Shown: positions 7,364 through 16,967, counted from the stretch's first letter. The stretch: 64,000 bases of DNA from CAZGKW01 sp964526295 (GCA_964526295.1 CAZGKW010000007.1:62001-126000); one strand, 5' to 3'. Notes: generated from the sequence alone by a model not told the origin. Made by a program: numbers and translations.

Positions 7364-8368
7364 ATGGTCGCGATGACGAGAAATCTGCTCGGGATGGCCG
7401 TCGTTCTGGCGGTCGCACTCGTCCTGGCCGCATCGGCCCAGGCCCAGGTCAAGGTCGACCCCCGCATCCCGGACTACCAGAAGAGGTCCGGCGTCTCAGG
7501 CAGCATCAAGAGCGTCGGCTCCGATACCATGAACAACCTGATGACCCTGTGGGCCGAAGGGTTCCAGCGGATGTACCCGAACGTCGACATCGAGATCGAG
7601 GGCAAGGGGTCCTCGACGGCCCCGCCGGCCCTGGAGGCCGGGACGGCCACGTTCGGCCCCATGAGCCGCGCCATGAAGAAGGCCGAGCAGGACGCTTTCG
7701 CGGCCAAGTTCGGCTACGAGGCCACCCAGCTCCCCGGGGCCATCGACCTGCTGGCCGTCTTCGTCAACAAGAGCAACCCCATCCAGGACCGGGGCCTGAC
7801 CATCCCGGAGCTCGACGCCATCTTCTCCAAGACCCGCAAGATGGGCTACCCCCGGGACATCACCAAGTGGGGCGACCTCGGCCTGACCGGCGAATGGGCC
7901 AACAGGCCGATCAGCCTCTACGGTCGAAACGCCGCCTCCGGGACCTACGGCTTCTATAAGGAACACGTCCTCGGCGGCGGGGATTTCAAGGACGAGGTCA
8001 AGGAGCAGCCGGGCAGCAGCGCGGTCATCAACGCGGTGGCCAACGACCGGGCGGGCATCGGGTACTCGGGCATGGGGTACCGGACGGCGGACGTGGTGAT
8101 GGTTCCCCTGGCGCCCGACGCCGGGATGCGCCCGGTGCCGCCCGCGGCGGATCGGGCCGAGGACTATCCGCTGGCCCGGTTTCTCTACCTGACGGTGAAC
8201 TACCAGCCGGGCCAGGAGTTGGACCCGCTCCGGCGGGAGTTCATCAAGTACGTTTTCAGCCGCCAGGGCCAGGCGATCGTCATCAAGGACGGGTACTTGC
8301 CGCTGACCTTCGATCTGGCGAAGCAGGCGCTGGCACAGGTGGGGACCACGCTGGCGCCGGCCCGCTAG
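7364..8368 (+). CDS. pstS: Phosphate ABC transporter substrate-binding protein PstS
   Basis: The protein has 334 residues: a signal peptide (about 1-28, ending AQAQ) and a phosphate-binding fold. The anion-binding segments SVGSDTMNN, EGKGSSTAPPAL, GPMSRAMK and GRNAASGTYGFYKEHVL are in the expected order. It binds phosphate in the periplasm and delivers it to PstC/PstA. A GGGAGAGAG ribosome site lies 4 nt before the ATG. It is the first pst gene after the Pho-like array, followed 130 nt later by pstC. Confidence 0.93.
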   Translation: MVAMTRNLLGMAVVLAVALVLAASAQAQVKVDPRIPDYQKRSGVSGSIKSVGSDTMNNLMTLWAEGFQRMYPNVDIEIEGKGSSTAPPALEAGTATFGPMSRAMKKAEQDAFAAKFGYEATQLPGAIDLLAVFVNKSNPIQDRGLTIPELDAIFSKTRKMGYPRDITKWGDLGLTGEWANRPISLYGRNAASGTYGFYKEHVLGGGDFKDEVKEQPGSSAVINAVANDRAGIGYSGMGYRTADVVMVPLAPDAGMRPVPPAADRAEDYPLARFLYLTVNYQPGQELDPLRREFIKYVFSRQGQAIVIKDGYLPLTFDLAKQALAQVGTTLAPAR

Positions 8369-8497
8369 GCGCCGCCTCGCCGGAAAGCGCCTCCTCGTCG
8401 GGCCAACCGGCTGCCCAAGGCCCACTCGCACAGGCGGCGGGTGGCCCCTCGGGGCCGCACGCGGCCCGGCGTGAGGGGGCCGGACGGGACGCCTCTC

Positions 8498-11122
8498 ATG
8501 GCCGAGCCCCCAAGGGCCTTCACCGGCCGCACCCGCCATCGCAAGACGCGGCCCCTGATCCGCCTGACCGACCGGCTGTCGCGGGTTGTCATCACGGTCG
8601 GGGGTATCAGCACCATCGTCGCCGTCATGACCGTGGCGGTGTTCCTGGCGTTTGTGGTGTGGCCGCTGTTCGAAGGGGCGACCGTCACGCCGAAGCCCCC
8701 CCATGAGGGCCCTTGGGACGGGCCGCCCCTGAGGCTGTCGGTAGACGATTACCGCGTCGCGGGGTGGGCGTTCATGCCCGACGGGACGGTCCACCTGTTC
8801 CGTCTCGACACCGGCGAATCCCTCGACGTCCGGTCCGTCCTGGGGGAGGGGGACCCGCCGCTGGCGGCGGTCTCGTTCGCCACGGCCGGCGAGGACGTCG
8901 TCCTGGCGCTGGCGGATGGGTCGCTGCGGCTGGGGGCCATCCGGTTCGCCACGACCTTCCGGGAAGGCGAGGACGTTCCGCAGGAGCTTCAGGACCTCGG
9001 GGTGGGCGAGGTGGCCCCGTACGGGGGAGGAATGGTCGAGAAGACGCCCATCGGCCAATACCGCGTCCAGAAGCTCGAGATGGACTTCACCGACCTGGCC
9101 GAACTCGGGGTCGAGGCCGAGCCGCTCGCCGTGGCCCATGCGGCGGCGGGCAGGCAGACCGTCTTCGCGACGCTCACGAAGGACGGGCGTCTCAGGGCCG
9201 TCCGGGCCGACCGCAAGACCAGCATGCTGACGGGCCGGACCCGGTTCGTGCCGGCCAGGACCTACGACCTGCCGCTTCCCGAGGGCCGCCCGCCCCCGAA
9301 GTGGGTGCTCGTCTCGGAGCTGGGCGTCAACGTCTACGCCGCCTGGCCCGACGGCCACCTTCTCCGCTATAACGTCCGGGACGTGCCGGAGCCGAAGGTG
9401 GCCGAAGAGGTGGACCTCGTGCCCCGCCCCGGGGCAAGGCTGACCGCCCTGGACTTCCTGATCGGCGACATGACGCTGATTGCGGGCGACTCCGAGGGGC
9501 GGCTCCGGGGCTACTTCACGGCCGAGGACCCCACGAACCCGGTGGACGGCCGGTCGCTCGTGGTGCCGCACGAGTTCGGGCGGGTGGCCGAGGCGGCCGT
9601 GACGGCCCTGAGGAGCTCGACGCGGAGCCGGGCGTTCGCGGCGGGCTTCGCCGACGGCACGGCCCGCCTCTTTCACATGACCAGCCAGAAGCGTCTGGCG
9701 GCCGTGCGTCCCCAGGGCGGGGAGCCCATTACGAACGTGGCGATCGCCCCGAAGGACGACGCCCTGATCGTCGCGGCGGACGGGAAGCTCCACCGCTACG
9801 GGTTCGACCCGGGATACCCGGAGGCCACGCTCCATACGCTCTTCGCCAAGGTCTGGTACGAGGGCTATGCCGAGCCGACCTGGGTGTGGGCGTCCTCCAG
9901 CGGGCACCAGAGCTACGAGATGAAGCTGTCGCTCGTGCCGCTGGTCTTCGGGACGGCCAAGGCGACGCTGTACTCGATGCTGTTCGGGGGCCCGATTGCG
10001 CTGCTGGCGGCGGTGTTCACCAGTGAATTCCTCCATCCCAAGGCGAAGGCCCGGATCAAGCCGGCCGTCGAGCTGATGGCCAGCCTGCCGTCGGTCGTGC
10101 TGGGTTTTCTGGCGGCCCTGGTGTTCGCCCCGTTGATCGAGCGGGTGATCCCGCAGGTGATGGTGGGCTTCATCGCGGTGCCGCTGGCGATCCTGGCGGG
10201 GTCCTACGTCTGGCAGGCCCTGCCGCGGGGATTCACGCTTCGGATGCGTCACTGGCGTCCGGTGTTCATCCTGCCGGCGATCGCGTCGGGGGTGGGCCTG
10301 GCGTGGCTGGTCGGGCCGCTCTTCGAGGAGGCCTACTTCGCCGGCGACGTCGTGCTGTGGCTGCACGATCCGAGCGTGGGCGACGGGACGGGGGCCTGGC
10401 TGTTCATGCTGGTGCCTCCGGCGGCCCTTGTGATGGCGCTTTTCATGGCCCGGGTCGTGACGCCGGCGATCCGCCAGCGGGGCGAAGGGTGGAGCCGGGC
10501 CCGGTTCGCCGCCGTCGACGTCGTCAAGTTCGTCGCCGGGACGGCCGTTGCGCTGGCCCTGGCGTGGGCCGGGTCGAAGGTGATGGTCCTGGCGGGCCTG
10601 GACCCGCGGGCGACGTGGGACGCCGGCGGCGTGGACGTCTCGCCCTTCGGCGTCTACATCCAGCGAAACGCCCTGATCGTCGGGTTCGTGATGGGCTTCG
10701 CGATCATCCCGATCATCTACACGATCGCCGAGGACGCCCTCTCGACCGTGCCGGAGCACCTTCGAAGCGCCTCCCTGGGCAGCGGGGCCACGCCCTGGCA
10801 GACCGCCGTCCGCATCGTGATTCCCATGGCGATGAGCGGCCTGTTCTCGGCCCTGATGATCGGCCTGGGCCGGGCCGTCGGCGAGACGATGATTGTCCTG
10901 ATGGCCGCCGGCAACACCCCCATCCTCAAGATGAACGTTTTCGAGGGCTTCCGGACGCTCTCGGCGAACATCGCCACGGAGCTTCCCGAGACGGTCCGCT
11001 ACAGCACCCACTACCGGACGCTGTTCCTGGCAGCGCTGGTGCTGTTCGCCATGACGTTCGTCATCAACACGCTGGCGGAGCTGGTCCGGCTCCGCTTCCG
11101 CAGGAAGGCCGTCGAGCTATGA
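8498..11122 (+). CDS. pstC: Phosphate ABC transporter permease PstC, enlarged
   Basis: The protein is about 874 residues, nearly three times the usual PstC. One membrane segment (about residues 25-55) is followed by a soluble region of about 400 residues with blade-like repeats (AFMPDGTVHLFRLDTG, VVLALADGSLRLGAIRF, VFATLTKDGRLRAV, LLRYNVRD, IVAADGKLHRYG), probably a periplasmic beta-propeller. The canonical permease follows (about 480-870), with the EAA-type loop EHLRSASLGSGATPWQTA and the GRAVGETMIVLMAAGNTP segment. Enlarged PstC proteins exist in some proteobacteria, but the function of the added domain is not known to me. The ATG at 8498 has only a weak ribosome site; a GTG at 8441 is an alternative. 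The stop overlaps the pstA start. Confidence 0.88.
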   Translation: MAEPPRAFTGRTRHRKTRPLIRLTDRLSRVVITVGGISTIVAVMTVAVFLAFVVWPLFEGATVTPKPPHEGPWDGPPLRLSVDDYRVAGWAFMPDGTVHLFRLDTGESLDVRSVLGEGDPPLAAVSFATAGEDVVLALADGSLRLGAIRFATTFREGEDVPQELQDLGVGEVAPYGGGMVEKTPIGQYRVQKLEMDFTDLAELGVEAEPLAVAHAAAGRQTVFATLTKDGRLRAVRADRKTSMLTGRTRFVPARTYDLPLPEGRPPPKWVLVSELGVNVYAAWPDGHLLRYNVRDVPEPKVAEEVDLVPRPGARLTALDFLIGDMTLIAGDSEGRLRGYFTAEDPTNPVDGRSLVVPHEFGRVAEAAVTALRSSTRSRAFAAGFADGTARLFHMTSQKRLAAVRPQGGEPITNVAIAPKDDALIVAADGKLHRYGFDPGYPEATLHTLFAKVWYEGYAEPTWVWASSSGHQSYEMKLSLVPLVFGTAKATLYSMLFGGPIALLAAVFTSEFLHPKAKARIKPAVELMASLPSVVLGFLAALVFAPLIERVIPQVMVGFIAVPLAILAGSYVWQALPRGFTLRMRHWRPVFILPAIASGVGLAWLVGPLFEEAYFAGDVVLWLHDPSVGDGTGAWLFMLVPPAALVMALFMARVVTPAIRQRGEGWSRARFAAVDVVKFVAGTAVALALAWAGSKVMVLAGLDPRATWDAGGVDVSPFGVYIQRNALIVGFVMGFAIIPIIYTIAEDALSTVPEHLRSASLGSGATPWQTAVRIVIPMAMSGLFSALMIGLGRAVGETMIVLMAAGNTPILKMNVFEGFRTLSANIATELPETVRYSTHYRTLFLAALVLFAMTFVINTLAELVRLRFRRKAVEL

Positions 11123-13593
11123 GCTCGCTCATGGACCGGAAACCGACGCAGGTGGCCGCCGACGGGGCGGGCCGCCCCCCCGGTCCGGGCGGCAAAAGGC
11201 GGCGGGTCCCCCGGGCCGTCCTCTCGGCCTACGGCGAGCCGATGGTCTGGCTGACCGGCGGGGCCCTGGTCCTGTGCCTGGCGATGATCCTCGGCCTCCT
11301 GGTCCTCATCGTCTGGCAGGGGCTCGTTACGTTCTGGCCGAAGCCGCTCTATCGCATCCGGACCTGGGACGGCGCCCACTACCTCGGCCCGATCACCCGG
11401 GACGAGTGGTACCGGCCGACCGAGGCGGAGCTGGCGGCCGACCTGGCGAAGCTTCCGGACGAAGCCGCCGCCGAGGCCCGCGAGGCCATCGCCGACGAGG
11501 AGGGCCGGGCCCACCGGGTCCTCGTTCGCGTCGGCAACTACGAGATTGCCGAGACGCACTTCGAGTGGGTCAAGGTCCACACGGTCCGCGAGCGGAACGC
11601 CGACCCCTGGGCCGTCACGGTCGAGCGGCTCGAATGGGGACGGTTCTACGGGTGCCCGGAGGCCTACGCCTTTGTCCACCCGGTGGATGCCTGGCGGGCG
11701 GCCATGGAACGCCGCGAGCCCCCCGACGTCCAACGCGCCGAGGCCCGCCAGGCCGCCGACCGCACGGCCCGACGCCTCGACCCGGAAGAGGGGGTCGCCG
11801 TCGAGTACCTCGTCGAGCGCCGAACCGGTCAGCAGAGATTCAAGTGCCTGGTCCGACCCGACGCCGTCGCGGACGAGGACCTCGTGCTGGGCGTGGCGGA
11901 GGTCCGGCGGGGTCGGCCCGCCGCCTGGGACCGGTACCAGGCCCTTCACGACGAGGTCCGCGACCTGTGGCACGAGCGGCGGGAGCTGGAGACCGACGAC
12001 GTCGGCGAAGTCAACGCCGTCCTGGAGGAGGCCCGGCTCGACCTGAAGGAGGCCGACCTGGCGCACGATCCCCCCGCCGCCTGGGTCCACACCTACCACG
12101 ACCTGGAGCGGACCCGCGAGCAGGCCCGGCTCGTCCGCCAGGACACGGAACGGTTCCTGGAACGGGTCGCCGAGAAGTACGGCAAGGACTCCGACCGCTA
12201 CGCTGAGGCCGTCGGCACGGCCGAAGCCGACCGGGCCGCCGCCCGGCAGCGCGTCCAGGACGCCGAGAAGGAGCTCGAAGAGGTCGAGGAGCACTTCGGG
12301 GAGCCCCCGGAGGCGTACCTGGAGGCCGTCGCCGAGACCGAGAAGGTCGAGGCGGAGGCCCGGGCCGAATTCGCCGGCATCATGGACCGGATCCACGAGC
12401 TGGACCGCCGGATGGAGCGGCACCAGGTCGAGTTCTCCACCGCCCAGGGCCGCGACAAGCTGATCGGCCTGGCCGAGATCGTCCGGGCCTACCGGGCCAA
12501 CGACCTGGGGCCCATCGAGCGGCTCGGCGTCTACTTCTCCCGGTGGTGGGAGTTCCTGACCGCACCGCCTCGCGAGGCGAACCAGGAGGGCGGCGTCTGG
12601 CCCGCCATCGTCGGGACCGTGAGTATGACGCTGATCATGTCGGTGGCCGTCGTGCCTTTCGGCGTCCTGGCCGCCCTGTACCTGAAGGAATACGCCAAGG
12701 CGGGCCTGGTGGTCAGCATCGTGCGGATCGCCATCAACAACCTGGCCGGCGTGCCGAGCATTGTCTTCGGCGTCTTCGGCCTGGGGTTCTTCTGCTACCT
12801 GGTGGGGGCGTACATCGACGGAGGGCCGGCCAACATCCAGGTCGAGCCCTGGCCGCCGCTCAGGTGGTGGCTTTTTCTGGGCGGGGCGGTCGCCGTCGGG
12901 GTGGCGGCGTTCTTCGTCGGCCTGGCCGGGGCGGTCCGTCCGGGGTCGCGGCCGTCGGTGGGCAAGCGGTTCCTCGGACGCCTGAGCATCGGCCTGTGGA
13001 TCCTCATGACGGTCGTGGTCGTCCTGCTCCTGGTGCGGACCCCCTACTTTGACGGCTTCTACCGGGCCCGCCTGGCCGACAACGAGCCGACCCTCGGCAC
13101 GGACGGCCTCCTGTGGGCGTCGCTGACGCTGGCCCTGCTGACGCTGCCGGTCGTCATCGTGGCCACGGAGGAGGCCCTGGCGGCCGTGCCGAACTCGATG
13201 CGCGAGGGGTCCTACGCCTGCGGGGCGAGCAAGTGGCAGACCATCAAGCGGATCGTCCTGCCGCGGGCCATGCCGGGGATCATGACGGGGCTGGTGCTGG
13301 CGGTGGCCCGGGGGGCGGGAGAGGTGGCCCCGCTGATGCTCGTCGGGGCCGAGAAGCTCGCCCCGGCCCTGCCGGTCGACGGCGAGTTCCCCTTCATACA
13401 CCTGGACCGGACGTTCATGCACCTCGGGTTTCACATCTACGACCTGGCGCTTCAGGCCCCGAACGCCGACGCCGCCAAGCCGCTGGTCTTTTCGACGACG
13501 CTGCTTCTGGTTACGATCGTGGCGCTTCTGAACATCGGGGCCGTGCTGCTGCGGATCCGGCTTCGGAAGAAGTTCCTGACGGCGCAGTTCTAG
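11119..13593 (+). CDS. pstA: Phosphate ABC transporter permease PstA, enlarged
   Basis: The 824-residue protein begins at an ATGA overlap with pstC. The first membrane helix (about residues 45-70) is followed by an insert of about 400 residues. The end of the insert (about 330-450) is strongly charged and heptad-like (ARQRVQDAEKELEEVEEHFG, MDRIHELDRRMERHQVEF), so it should form a long coiled coil outside the membrane. The permease core (about 495-820) carries the typical loop PNSMREGSYACGASKWQTI and the ARGAGEVAPLMLVG segment. A normal PstA is about 300 residues. The insert may pair with the enlarged PstC or with a lineage-specific partner (inference). Confidence 0.88.
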   Translation: MSSLMDRKPTQVAADGAGRPPGPGGKRRRVPRAVLSAYGEPMVWLTGGALVLCLAMILGLLVLIVWQGLVTFWPKPLYRIRTWDGAHYLGPITRDEWYRPTEAELAADLAKLPDEAAAEAREAIADEEGRAHRVLVRVGNYEIAETHFEWVKVHTVRERNADPWAVTVERLEWGRFYGCPEAYAFVHPVDAWRAAMERREPPDVQRAEARQAADRTARRLDPEEGVAVEYLVERRTGQQRFKCLVRPDAVADEDLVLGVAEVRRGRPAAWDRYQALHDEVRDLWHERRELETDDVGEVNAVLEEARLDLKEADLAHDPPAAWVHTYHDLERTREQARLVRQDTERFLERVAEKYGKDSDRYAEAVGTAEADRAAARQRVQDAEKELEEVEEHFGEPPEAYLEAVAETEKVEAEARAEFAGIMDRIHELDRRMERHQVEFSTAQGRDKLIGLAEIVRAYRANDLGPIERLGVYFSRWWEFLTAPPREANQEGGVWPAIVGTVSMTLIMSVAVVPFGVLAALYLKEYAKAGLVVSIVRIAINNLAGVPSIVFGVFGLGFFCYLVGAYIDGGPANIQVEPWPPLRWWLFLGGAVAVGVAAFFVGLAGAVRPGSRPSVGKRFLGRLSIGLWILMTVVVVLLLVRTPYFDGFYRARLADNEPTLGTDGLLWASLTLALLTLPVVIVATEEALAAVPNSMREGSYACGASKWQTIKRIVLPRAMPGIMTGLVLAVARGAGEVAPLMLVGAEKLAPALPVDGEFPFIHLDRTFMHLGFHIYDLALQAPNADAAKPLVFSTTLLLVTIVALLNIGAVLLRIRLRKKFLTAQF

Positions 13594-13606
13594 GAGGTCC
13601 GTGACG

Positions 13607-14572
13607 ATGGCGAGACGGCAGGACATCGAAGCCGAGCGAGACGGGGTGGAGGGCGTTTCGCCGGCCGCCGGTTCGCCGCCCGCCGACGCCGAGGCCGCCC
13701 TCCGGCCGGGCCCGGAGGCCAGCCGCGGCGGCGGCCGGGCCCGTGCCGAGAGCCGCCTCGCCGCCATCGCCTCCGGCGCCGAGATCGAGCCCGAAATCCA
13801 CGAGGCCGTCTACGACGAAGAGGCCGTCCTCGAAGTCGACGGCTTCAACCTGTGGTACGGCGAGAAGCAGGCCCTTTACGACATCTCCATGGTCGTCCCG
13901 AAGGGCAAGATTACCGCCCTGATCGGCCCCTCCGGGTGCGGCAAGTCCACGCTCCTCAGGTCCGTCAACCGCCTGAACGACCTGATCGACATCGTCCGCG
14001 TCAGCGGCGACATGCGCCTCAGGGGCGACCCCATCTACGCCCCCGGCGTCGACGTCATCGAGCTTCGCAAACGCATGGGCATGGTCTTCCAGAAGTCGAA
14101 CCCGTTCCCCATGAGTATCTTCGAGAACGTCGTCTATCCCCTGCGGATCGACGGCGAGCGGGACCGCCGCGTCCTCGACCAGGTCTGCGAACGGTCGCTC
14201 CGGGGGGCGGCCCTGTGGGACGAGGTGCGGAACCGCCTCTCCGAGAGCGGCCTGGGCCTCTCGGGCGGTCAGCAGCAGCGGCTCTGCATCGCCCGGGCCA
14301 TCGCCGCCGAGCCCGAGGTCCTCCTCATGGACGAGCCCTGCTCGGCCCTCGACCCCATCGCCACCGCCAAGATCGAGGACCTCATGCGGGACCTCCGCGG
14401 CGAGTACACCCTCCTGATCGTCACCCACAACATGCAGCAGGCGTCCCGCGTCAGCGACTACACGGCCCTGATGTACCTGGGGCGGCTCATCGAGTTCGGC
14501 CCGACGCTCGACATCTTCGAGAACCCCCGCCTCCGGGAGACCGAGGACTACATCACCGGCCGATTCGGTTAG
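13607..14572 (+). CDS. pstB: Phosphate ABC transporter ATP-binding protein PstB
   Basis: The protein has 321 residues with all ABC motifs: Walker A GPSGCGKST, signature LSGGQQQRLCIARAIA, Walker B EVLLMDEP followed by CSALDP, and the switch His in VTHNMQQA. It energises the PstC/PstA channel from the cytoplasm. An N-terminal extension of about 70 residues before the first ATPase strand is unusual; PstB is normally about 260 residues. AGGAGG at 13592-13597 is well placed for the ATG at 13607, better than for the GTG at 13601. It is the last canonical pst gene; the lipoprotein gene follows after 170 nt. Confidence 0.93.
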   Translation: MARRQDIEAERDGVEGVSPAAGSPPADAEAALRPGPEASRGGGRARAESRLAAIASGAEIEPEIHEAVYDEEAVLEVDGFNLWYGEKQALYDISMVVPKGKITALIGPSGCGKSTLLRSVNRLNDLIDIVRVSGDMRLRGDPIYAPGVDVIELRKRMGMVFQKSNPFPMSIFENVVYPLRIDGERDRRVLDQVCERSLRGAALWDEVRNRLSESGLGLSGGQQQRLCIARAIAAEPEVLLMDEPCSALDPIATAKIEDLMRDLRGEYTLLIVTHNMQQASRVSDYTALMYLGRLIEFGPTLDIFENPRLRETEDYITGRFG

Positions 14573-14742
14573 GCCTTCGCAACGGCGTTCCGATAGCAGT
14601 CAAGCACAGGCCTCGGGCCGACCTCGTACCACGGGAATCAGAGGCAACCTGCCGGCTCGATGGCGGCGTTTCGCCGGCGGGCTTGCCCGGCGCGTTCGCC
14701 CCGGCACCGGTGGGTCCCGGCGCGGCGGGAAGGAGATAACGC

Positions 14743-15489
14743 ATGACTCGACACATCAGCTTCAAGCCATGGATCGCACTGGCCGCCCTCCTGGCGTCCG
14801 CCGGCTGTCAGGGCATGGGCGACGACCGGCCCGAGCCGATCGCCGAGACGCCCGGGCCCGCAACCTCGGCGACGGCCGAGACGGCGGCCGCACCCGCGAC
14901 CCCCTCCCAGGCCGAGGACGAGGCCGCACCCGACACCGCCACGCAGACGCCCGCCAAGGCCGGCGGCGACGTCGAGCCGGCGCCCCGGGCCGGCCTCTAT
15001 GCCAAGCCCGGCTTCGTCACCGAGATCGAGGACGGCCGCCTGTGGGTCCTCCGTCCCGGCGAGCAGAAGTCCGGCAAGCACGTGACGCTCGTCGGCAAGG
15101 GCCCCGCCGGCATGACGATCAAGGCCCCGGAGAAGGAGACGGCCCTGGAGTACCTCGCCGCCAAGCCCGGCTTCGTCACCGAGATCGAGGACGGCCGCCT
15201 GTGGGTCCTCCGTCCCGGCGAGCAGAAGTCCGGCAAGCACGTGACGCTCGTCGGCAAGGGCCCCGCCGGCATGACGATCAAGGCCCCGGAGAAGGAGACG
15301 GCCCTGGAGTACCTCGCCGCCAAGCCCGGCTTCGTCACCGAGATCGAGGACGGCCGCCTGTGGGTCCTCCGTCCCGGCGAGCAGAAGTCCGGCAAGCACG
15401 TCACCCTCATCGGCAAGGGCCCCGCCGGCATGACCGTCAAGGCCCTGGACCGGGAGACGGCTGAGGCGTATCTGGCGGCGGGGGGGTGA
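14743..15489 (+). CDS. Lipoprotein-like protein with three tandem 53-residue repeats
   Basis: The protein has 248 residues. A hydrophobic signal ending in SAGC at about residue 21 suggests a lipoprotein. A low-complexity linker rich in Ala, Pro, Glu and Thr runs to about residue 86, followed by three consecutive 53-residue repeats (PGFVTEIEDGRLWVLRPG at the start of each, ALEYLA near the end). Each repeat looks like a small beta unit ending in a helix. Repeats 1 and 2 are identical in DNA; repeat 3 has several substitutions. An AAGGAG site precedes the ATG. The gene follows pstB, but no phosphate link is visible in the protein. I recall similar single units in planctomycete proteins, with no assigned function. 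Confidence 0.8.
   Translation: MTRHISFKPWIALAALLASAGCQGMGDDRPEPIAETPGPATSATAETAAAPATPSQAEDEAAPDTATQTPAKAGGDVEPAPRAGLYAKPGFVTEIEDGRLWVLRPGEQKSGKHVTLVGKGPAGMTIKAPEKETALEYLAAKPGFVTEIEDGRLWVLRPGEQKSGKHVTLVGKGPAGMTIKAPEKETALEYLAAKPGFVTEIEDGRLWVLRPGEQKSGKHVTLIGKGPAGMTVKALDRETAEAYLAAGG
15001..15477 (+). repeat. Three 159-bp in-frame tandem repeats
   Basis: Units are at 15001-15159, 15160-15318 and 15319-15477. The first two are identical over all 159 bp, including codon choice; the third differs at several positions near its 3' end. This points to a recent unit duplication by slippage or unequal crossing-over. Confidence 0.95.
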
Positions 15490-15558
15490 CCCGCGGCCCG
15501 GCGGCGCGTAGGATATGTGAGGACCGTGCTGTCGAACGCTTCGGAGGCTCGCCCGCCC

Positions 15559-16938
15559 ATGTCTGACGATCCGGACCGCCCGCACCTGTACGTTGGCGTC
15601 GACGTCGGCGGCACGAACATCCAGGCCTGCCTCTTGGAGGAGGCCGGCAACGTTCTGGCCCGCGAGAAACGGCCCACCCCCCGCGAGGGCGGACCCGCCG
15701 AGGCCATCGACGCCATCGAGGAGGCCGTCCGCGACGTCCTCTCCGGCCGCAAAGGCGCCGCCGGCGACGTGACGGCCGTCGGCGTCGCCGTCGCGGGCGT
15801 CGTCGACCCGAAGAAGGGCCGCGTCGTCGTCACGCCCAACATGGACCTGTCGGGGGCCCATCTGGTCGAGGAGCTCCAGGACCGCCTGGGCGTCCGCGTC
15901 GTTCTGGGCAACGACACGAACCTCGGCACGCTCGGCGAGGCCTGGCTCGGCGCCGCCCAGGGCGCATCGAGCGCGTTCGGCATCCTGGTCGGCACGGGCA
16001 TCGGCGGCGGGTTCGTCGTCCGCCGACGCCTGTGGCGGGGCTATCGCGAGTCGGCCGCCGAGATCGGACACATCGTCATGGAGATCGGCGGCCCCGAGTG
16101 CGGGTGCGGCAACCGGGGCTGCTTCGAGGCGCTGGCCAGCCGCACCGCCATCGAACGCGACATCCGCGCCGCCGCAGACGCCGGCGAGAAGACCGCCCTG
16201 ACGGACCTCCTCGACGGGGACCTGTCGCTCATCAAGAGCGGGTCGCTCCGCCAGGCCCTGGCCGCCGAGGACCCCCTTGTCACGCGGGTCCTGCGGCGGG
16301 CCGCCGAGGTCCTCGGCTACGCCTGCCTCACGGTCCGGCACCTGGTCGACCCGGAGGTGATCGTCCTGGGGGGCGGCGTCATCGAGGCGTGCGGCGAGTT
16401 CATTTTTCCCATCGTCAAGGACATCGTCGATGCCGACCGCCTGCCCGGGGCCCGCCAGGGGGGCGAGGTCCGCCTTTCGGCCCTCGGCGACGACGCCGTC
16501 GTCCTTGGGGCCATCGCCCTGGCACGCATCCGGGCCAAGCGAAGCCCCTTCAGCCGCCGCTTCGCCGCCGTCCCGGACTACCCCGCCATCGAGGGCACCT
16601 CGTTCGGCGAAGTGACGGTCGGCGGCACGACCTACGAGCACGACGTCGTCGTCCGGGCCGGCGGCCAGGTCAAGAGGCGGAAGAAAGGCCCCGCGAAGAA
16701 ACGCTACGGCACGAGCCACAAGATCGGGCCGAAGGAGTTGTCGCGGACTTGCCGCGGCGGGCCGGCCATCCTGTTCATCGGCACCGGCCAGGAGGCCCAG
16801 GTCGATCTGACCGAGGAAGGGCGGGCCTACCTCCAGCGCCGCGGCATCGAGGTGGCGCTGCACCCCACGCCCGAGGTCGCCGGGCCGTTCAACGCCTGCA
16901 AGCGCCGCAAGGCGGCCCTCATCCACGTCACGTGCTGA
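15559..16938 (+). CDS. ROK-family sugar kinase fused to an Mth938-like domain
   Basis: The protein has 459 residues. Residues 10 to about 330 form a ROK kinase: the phosphate loop GVDVGGTNIQACLL, catalytic GNDTN, GTGIGGG, and the zinc motif CGCGNRGC, as in glucokinases. After a linker, about residues 345-459 match the Mth938/DUF498 fold: EGTSFGEVTVGG, the AILFIGTGQEAQVDL strand-turn, RGIEVALHPTPEVAGPFN, and the terminal HVTC. I do not know this fusion from elsewhere. It lies between the pst genes and ppk1, and some ROK enzymes use polyphosphate, but the zinc motif is more typical of ATP-dependent members. A GGAGG lies 12 nt before the chosen ATG; a GTG at 15517 is an alternative start. Confidence 0.8.
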   Translation: MSDDPDRPHLYVGVDVGGTNIQACLLEEAGNVLAREKRPTPREGGPAEAIDAIEEAVRDVLSGRKGAAGDVTAVGVAVAGVVDPKKGRVVVTPNMDLSGAHLVEELQDRLGVRVVLGNDTNLGTLGEAWLGAAQGASSAFGILVGTGIGGGFVVRRRLWRGYRESAAEIGHIVMEIGGPECGCGNRGCFEALASRTAIERDIRAAADAGEKTALTDLLDGDLSLIKSGSLRQALAAEDPLVTRVLRRAAEVLGYACLTVRHLVDPEVIVLGGGVIEACGEFIFPIVKDIVDADRLPGARQGGEVRLSALGDDAVVLGAIALARIRAKRSPFSRRFAAVPDYPAIEGTSFGEVTVGGTTYEHDVVVRAGGQVKRRKKGPAKKRYGTSHKIGPKELSRTCRGGPAILFIGTGQEAQVDLTEEGRAYLQRRGIEVALHPTPEVAGPFNACKRRKAALIHVTC

Positions 16939-16967
16939 GGCGTAGCGCCGCCCGCCCGCCTGACAGT

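Noticed and set aside
7496..11011. Very long minus-strand open frame opposite pstS and pstC
   Set aside because: In GC-rich DNA the strand opposite a real gene is often open. The translation is Arg/Gly/His/Pro-rich without domains, and pstS/pstC on the plus strand are certain.
15001..15477. Possible CRISPR-like direct repeats
   Set aside because: The 159-bp units are in frame, contiguous without spacers and inside a good coding sequence.
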